Assembly (NCBI GenBank): GCA_001600695.1
Contig: BCKQ01000001.1
Coordinates: forward strand, 734,432 to 798,431
Direction of reading: 5' to 3'
Length of the DNA: 64,000 nt
Source: Ascoidea asiatica
Lineage: Eukaryota > Ascomycota > Saccharomycetes > Ascoideales > Ascoideaceae
Shown piece by piece: positions 59,376-64,000 of this stretch. The stretch's first letter is position 1, and each line of letters opens with the position of its first letter. Made by a program: the position numbers and the translations under genes. The notes beneath the pieces were generated by a model that ran no database searches, was not told the origin of the DNA, and worked only from the letters and a program-made list of their open reading frames with translations.

Positions 59376-60974
59376 ATGAATAGAGTTAGAATAATGGCAA
59401 AGGATATAGATTTAAATTTGTCAATATTTGAAAGTTTCAAACTATGGCCAAAATTATTAAAAAGAAATTATTTAGAAAAAACTCAAGATGAATTTTATAC
59501 ATATTTTTTACCATTTTATAAAAAAAAAGATATAAATGGAAATTTTGCAATAACTGAAAAGGTCTCAATTGATAACAATACCAATATCAATAATCAACCC
59601 CAATTTAAAGATAAATTCATTAATCAATTATATATTACAAATAATAAAAATAATGATAAAACTGATTTCAAAAAAGAAAATTTATTAATGATTCATGGTT
59701 ATGCAGCTTCTTCATTATTCTATCATAGAAATTATTCAAGATTAATTAATATTAAAGATAAATTTATACAAATTTTTTCAATTGATTTACCAAATTTTGG
59801 TTTATCTTCAAATATTAAATTAGATTCTTCAACTGAGAATAATTTAAAAATTGTTAAAAATATTCAATTAGAATTTCAATATGATAACTTAAAAATTGAA
59901 ATTCCAGAAAATGGTAATAGTCAAATAAATGATTCAAATAATTCAAATAATTTATCAAATTTAAGAAACAAAATAATTAATATTAAAAAACCAAAAAATT
60001 TTAAAATTTTAAATGATAAAATTGAATTAAATAATTTATATTTAAATTTAAAAAAAAATATACCAAAAATTGAAAATATTTATATAAATTCAATTGAAAA
60101 TTGGAGATTAAATCAAATTAAAAATGGTAGATTAAATAATAATGAGAAATTTAATTTAATTTGTCATTCTTTTGGTGCTTATTTAGGTATTTCATATATG
60201 TTAAAATATCCAAATAATTTAAAAAAAATTATAATCTTAAGTCCAGTTGGTATTGAAAGAAGTCCGTATTCAATATCTTCAATTAAAAAATTTATTGATA
60301 ATTATGATAATAATGATAACAAAAGACTTTACAGTATAAGTAATAATGAATTTAATTATAATTATATTTATCCAATTACATTACCAAAATATTTTAATAA
60401 AATGTGGGATAATCTAATTTCACCATTTTCAATATTAAAAATCATGGGACCAATTGGTGTAAAATTATCTTCTTTATATACATTAAAAAGATATATTAGA
60501 GGTTTTGATCATAGTAATAATTTTGGTAATAATGAAGATTTTAAAAGTTTAAAATTATTTTCAAATTATTCAATGGGTTTATATTTTAATTTAAATTATA
60601 TTTATGATAATTTTTTAAAAAATTATAAAATTGATATTAAAAATAATAATAATGGTGATAAAACAATGATGTATTTATTTTCTTCATTAATTTTAGCAAA
60701 AGATCCAATAATTGATAAATTTGAAAGATTTTTTAATCAAAAACAAGAATTTAAGGATAAATTACCTGAAATGCTTTGGTTATATGGAGAATATGATTGG
60801 ATGAATACAAAAGCTGGAGAAAAATTAACTGAATATATTAAAGAAAAAAATAAAAATATTGGTAATTTTAATAAAATTGAAATTAAAAAAATTAAAGATG
60901 CTGGTCATAATATGTTCTTAGATAATCCAAAAGAATTTGATACAGTTGTTAAAAAATTTCTTGATTGGAATTAA
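59376..60974 (+). CDS. CLD1: Alpha/beta hydrolase of the ABHD4/5-Cld1 family (cardiolipin deacylase-like)
   Basis: A 532-aa lipase/acyltransferase-type protein. LLMIHGYAASSLFYHRNYSRL is the oxyanion strand-loop. The nucleophile elbow is LICHSFGAYLG (Ser near 265), where the usual first Gly of G-x-S-x-G is Cys. Next come IILSPVGIERSP and the cap helices (LISPFSILKIMGPIGVKL), then LWLYGEYDWM with the acid Asp and DAGHNMFLDNP with the catalytic His near 509. The H-x(4)-D-[NH]-P ending and YG-x-x-DWM are marks of yeast Cld1, Ict1 and Ecm18 and of human ABHD4/5. Cld1 removes an acyl chain from cardiolipin in mitochondria. The N-terminus lacks a clear presequence. Asn/Lys insertions lie at 95-115 and 160-245. 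Symbol is by family resemblance; Ict1 or Ecm18 type is possible. Confidence 0.8.
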   Translation: MNRVRIMAKDIDLNLSIFESFKLWPKLLKRNYLEKTQDEFYTYFLPFYKKKDINGNFAITEKVSIDNNTNINNQPQFKDKFINQLYITNNKNNDKTDFKKENLLMIHGYAASSLFYHRNYSRLINIKDKFIQIFSIDLPNFGLSSNIKLDSSTENNLKIVKNIQLEFQYDNLKIEIPENGNSQINDSNNSNNLSNLRNKIINIKKPKNFKILNDKIELNNLYLNLKKNIPKIENIYINSIENWRLNQIKNGRLNNNEKFNLICHSFGAYLGISYMLKYPNNLKKIIILSPVGIERSPYSISSIKKFIDNYDNNDNKRLYSISNNEFNYNYIYPITLPKYFNKMWDNLISPFSILKIMGPIGVKLSSLYTLKRYIRGFDHSNNFGNNEDFKSLKLFSNYSMGLYFNLNYIYDNFLKNYKIDIKNNNNGDKTMMYLFSSLILAKDPIIDKFERFFNQKQEFKDKLPEMLWLYGEYDWMNTKAGEKLTEYIKEKNKNIGNFNKIEIKKIKDAGHNMFLDNPKEFDTVVKKFLDWN

Positions 60975-62080
60975 TCATTTTTTGTAAATTGTAAATAAGT
61001 ATTGTTTAAATAGATATAAAATAGGAATAGATGATATATAGATAAATATTGTATATTAAATAGGATTCCCTACTGTCCTAAAATGACTAACACTTTGTTC
61101 TTGAATTAATGTATCAGTTGAAGTTCGGAAAAACGTAAACGAAATAGGACAAGTAATGAATAATTAGATTAATCCATATAATAGTTTGTGGTGCATTAAT
61201 ACACCTTAGGAATATTCTATATCACAAGCGGGAAAACGTTATTGTCCCTCAAAAGTAGAAACGCAGTGTCTTTCCATGTATATTACTGCATTTCCATTGC
61301 TTTCAAGGAAAAACTAAATTGTTTCTCCGAGAAGTTTGAACGGCCCGCGTTTTTTCACATATTTTAACTTGGTTATAAATTGCGGTGCATGTATGTTCAG
61401 CGTGCCACGTCAGTTGGGGTGTTAGAGCCTCGCGGAAAAAGAAAGTGCCCGCAAAACGTGATCGCGGGGCTTCTTTTGTTTTGTCATTAGGTGGAGCATT
61501 TGTGGTGCATGGCGTTAATATACTGTAAAGAGAAAGTATACTAAGTATACAATAGTAAAGAGTTTACAAATTTACAAATTTACGAGTTTACTCTGATAAA
61601 ATGCATTTTCTGGATGAATAATAAAAATTGTGATCCGTATGGCCATATTTTCTGGTTTCCGTTTGCAATATATTTAAAGGATGTTTTTAAAAAGTCATCT
61701 TTGTAAATAAAAAATGTACTGTAAAGAAGAAAATTTGATGCCATCATTCCACTACCTATTATTTATTTATTTATTGGATTTTTACACTGTAGTAAATGTA
61801 GGAAATTATTGTAGTTCTAGGCTTGTTTTAGGATTAAGCCATTGAGTATCAATTAGCGCAAACATGTGGATAAAGCAATTAAGCCAAAATTGAAAAAAGA
61901 AAATTGGTTAGAAATTGACACATTCAATATTTATTTCACATAGTAAAATTACGATTGATTTATATCTAGAACAAAGACAAGACTAATTTAGGAATTGCTT
62001 TTGTAGGAGATTTCTGTTATTCTTTTTGTTTTTTTTTCGCGTTCCAGAAGCCCGATAGCAAAAAAAAAAAAAAATTCTAA

Positions 62081-62296
62081 GAAAAAGACAAATTTACGCG
62101 TAATTTCGACAAATTCTCCGTTGAGCAAGGTAAAATACTTGACTGGGAAAAGTTAAGAGATGAAACCAGGGACAAAATAGATGAAATCAAAAAAGACCCA
62201 AGTCATCTCCTCTTTTCTTTTTATGGAATGAAATCCATCAACTTGAACTTGGGACTTCAATTCGTGAAGTTATTGTACAGTAATCAACAAATTTAG
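62081..62296 (+). pseudogene. Cryptic coding-like frame, no start codon
   Basis: 71 codons between a TAA (62078-62080) and a TAG (62294-62296), with no usable ATG at the front. The peptide is of balanced composition, unlike the Asn-rich noise around it: FSVEQGKILDWEKLRDETRD, then KIDEIKKDPSHLLFSFYGMK, then INLNLGLQFVKLLY. It reads as an amphipathic, charged segment of a real protein. About 200 bp upstream another 28-codon open stretch (61860-61942, ending NWLEIDTFNIYFT) has similar character. I do not recognise a family. A decayed gene or an exon of an unseen spliced gene are the options, and no TACTAAC or clear acceptor is found. Confidence 0.3.
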
Positions 62297-63032
62297 TTCA
62301 GTGGCAGATAGTTATCGGACCAATAAAACTTCAATGGAAAGAGATTCGTTGGAGCAAACTACCAGTAATTTACTATTTTGCTACTGCCATTACTGAACTG
62401 GCGCAATAAAGTAGTTGAAATCTTGGTAAATAACTGATTAATTGCTACCTGGAAATAAACACAAAGACAATTTTGTTTATATTTATGCAAAATATAGTAA
62501 TACTGTTATTACTATTACTAATGGTGAAATACTTTAAAGAATAACAGTGGAATTATATTAACTGTGGAATTATTTGATTCATTACTGCATTTTTATAGCA
62601 CTAGGTGAGTAATAGTTACCATAATATGGCGAGGTGAGCGAAGTGAATAAATCTGAAGAAGGTGAGTAGTGTCATCGAAGGAGAGAAAGGGCCCATCTTC
62701 CGATGGCCACTGCTGATATTAATATTAGTAACAGTAGTTGCAATAGTCCCAGTATTCGTACACTGAGAAAAGCACTGGGCAATGCGGGCATTTTCAGCGT
62801 ATTTCGGTACTTTTTCTACGTGATTGCGGGACTAAAAGTAGTTTTTTATATTCCTGAAGGCCCGCTAGATCCATAATTCCCGAAGACCCGATACCGATAG
62901 ATTTGTTCCCATTATTTGTTTCGGATTTTTCTTCGGCACGAGCTTTTTGCGCAGTGGGCTATTTCCTGAGCGCTTCAATGGGTCAATTGGGACCAATTTG
63001 AAACAGGCCACGTGCCTGAAGTTGTTTTACCA

Positions 63033-63167
63033 GTTGCCATAGCAACTTTCACTGGGGGGTGTGCTGTCAAAACCTCCACGCAGAACCTTAAAAGAGGGCC
63101 CGCGTTTTTACACAGCAGCACCGGATTTCCAGTGTTTCCGTGCGAGTATTTCAGTTGCCATTGCTAC
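63033..63167. promoter_or_regulatory. Two RFX-type X-box elements
   Basis: GTTGCCATAGCAAC at 63033-63046 differs by one base from the perfect palindromic X-box (GTTGCCATGGCAAC) bound by RFX proteins (Rfx1/Crt1 in yeast). GTTGCCATTGCTAC at 63154-63167 is a second, weaker copy. A CACGTG is 20 bp before the first. They lie 0.7-0.85 kb upstream of the partial gene at 63876. Confidence 0.5.
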
Positions 63168-63875
63168 GAACCTTATTTTCCTTGCGCAGTTTCCACTGTT
63201 TTTTTTTTCTTCTCAGGGCACAATAACAAATACAAAAAGCAAAGCAAAAGAGCCATCATGAAATGGTTAGCAAAAAAAAAAGTATTTTAAATTTTATTCA
63301 TCTAACGCTAACTAAAATATCAATTTTATAATGAAAAATTTAAAAAACAAAACAATATTAACAATAAACATATTATTAAAAATGTAATTTCATAATCTTT
63401 CAAGTTATAATTGTTATTTTATTATTTATAATGTTAGATTCTTCAAGTTTATATAATATTTTAAAACATAATCAAATCATCATCTTATCAAAAAGATTTA
63501 AAACCATAATAACTAAATTAAATTAAAATAAAATAAAATAAGTAATCAAACTCATTTCAAATCAATTTTAACATAATTATCTAAAATAAAATAAATAACA
63601 TTAAAAGAATATCTTTTTATTTTATTCTTTTATTATCTTCAAGACTTCATATATTTATATATATAATTATTTATATATATATATCTTTATTCATAAAATG
63701 ACTTCTTTTTATCTTTCTTAAATATTTATATCTTTTCAATTTTATATATCATTATTTAATTTTAAAAATTTATTATTTTTTATATTCTCATATATAATAT
63801 AATCATTATTCAATTCAAGCAATCATCTCATATATCACATAATATCAAATAATATCATATCATACCATTTTCAAA

Positions 63876-64000
63876 ATGAGTAACAATAACAATAATAATA
63901 ACAATAACAACAATAATAACTTGAATCAATTTACAAATCAAAAAGTTTCTTTCAAATTAGAAGATATACTGTCAGATCATCGTTTATCAAGAACAATATC
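63876..64000 (+). CDS. Start of an Asn-rich gene, cut by the window end
   Basis: From ATG 63876 the frame stays open to the window edge (41 codons). It begins MSNN and a 12-residue Asn run, then LNQFTNQKVSFKLEDILSDH and RLSRTI. The leader upstream is the usual AT-rich, pyrimidine-biased type (CATATCATACCATTTTCAAA). Too little is present to assign a function. Confidence 0.7.
   Translation, partial: MSNNNNNNNNNNNNNLNQFTNQKVSFKLEDILSDHRLSRTI

Larger units (their letters stand above)
60975..63875. other. Long spacer with GC-richer islands, a cryptic frame and X-boxes
   Basis: 2.9 kb without a confident gene. GC-richer blocks lie at 61200-61500 (with GCGGGAAAAC and AAAACGTGATCGCGGGG) and 62640-63240 (CACGTG at 63009-63014, GCGGGAC near 62827). 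The last 600 bp are AT-rich leader and promoter of the gene at 63876. Open frames of 66-92 codons at 63012-63290 have no family resemblance. Confidence 0.5.

Noticed and set aside
61390-62081. GTATGT near 61390 as donor for an exon starting near 62081
   Set aside because: No TACTAAC and no convincing acceptor before 62081, and no coding sequence ahead of the donor.
63012-63290. 92-codon frame over the X-boxes
   Set aside because: Starts at a non-ATG codon, overlaps a second frame, and the sequence is better explained by regulatory elements.

Overview
The window is nuclear DNA of an ascomycete budding yeast (Saccharomycotina type). It is very AT-rich, with A/T-ending codons, long poly-Asn and poly-Ser tracts from AAT and TCA repeats, and well-spaced single-gene transcription units. 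Its spliceosomal introns are of yeast type (GTATGT donor, TACTAAC or CACTAAC branch point, TAG/AAG acceptor). CTG codons fall at conserved hydrophobic positions of the DUF4112 gene and in coiled coils, so CTG is probably read as Leu; the species itself I cannot name. I found no tRNA, rRNA, CRISPR array or bacterial-type operon.

Layout. 1-3.9 kb: a decayed Ty3/gypsy-type retroelement (broken RT, intact RNase H and integrase), a possible LTR and a second retropepsin-like scrap. 6-8.4 kb: a Gcr1/Hot1-type transcription factor. 11-15 kb: convergent Ish1/Msc1-like protein and endonuclease/exonuclease/phosphatase (EEP) hydrolase. 15.7-19.2 kb: an Mso1-like protein, an unknown membrane protein and PUS4. 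19.4-24.6 kb: a 12-bp periodic array, a long GC-richer spacer, an unknown Ser/Asn-rich protein and an unusual cluster of dyads. 24.6-31.4 kb (minus strand): COX4 with signs of a leader intron, PAP1 and enolase. 32.3-38.8 kb: DNA2 converging on a spliced NRD1. 40.5-50.3 kb: a VPS9-domain Rab5 exchange factor, TMA19/TCTP, TRM13, RRP17, a spliced PWWP gene with an in-frame TGA, and a spliced DUF4112 gene of GC-rich codon use. 50.9-58.5 kb (minus strand): eEF3, a 1205-aa coiled-coil protein and a small membrane ORF ending 7 nt before it. 59.4-64 kb: a Cld1-type alpha/beta hydrolase, a 2.9-kb spacer with a cryptic coding-like frame and RFX-type X-boxes, and the start of an Asn-rich gene cut by the window edge.

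The genes are mostly unrelated housekeeping functions: glycolysis, respiration, translation, tRNA modification, ribosome assembly, mRNA 3'-end formation, replication, membrane traffic and cardiolipin metabolism. What they share is promoter architecture. Most long upstream spacers contain a 100-500-bp GC-richer island, usually with one CACGTG (Cbf1-type) site. Some islands also carry ACRCGGATTA-like repeats (eEF3), X-boxes or nested dyads. I see no single new multi-gene system. The oddities most worth checking are the PWWP gene with its in-frame TGA, the dyad cluster between convergent genes at 24.1 kb, the eEF3 promoter repeats, the X-boxes, the cryptic frame at 62.1 kb and the dicistronic-looking pair at 58.2 kb.
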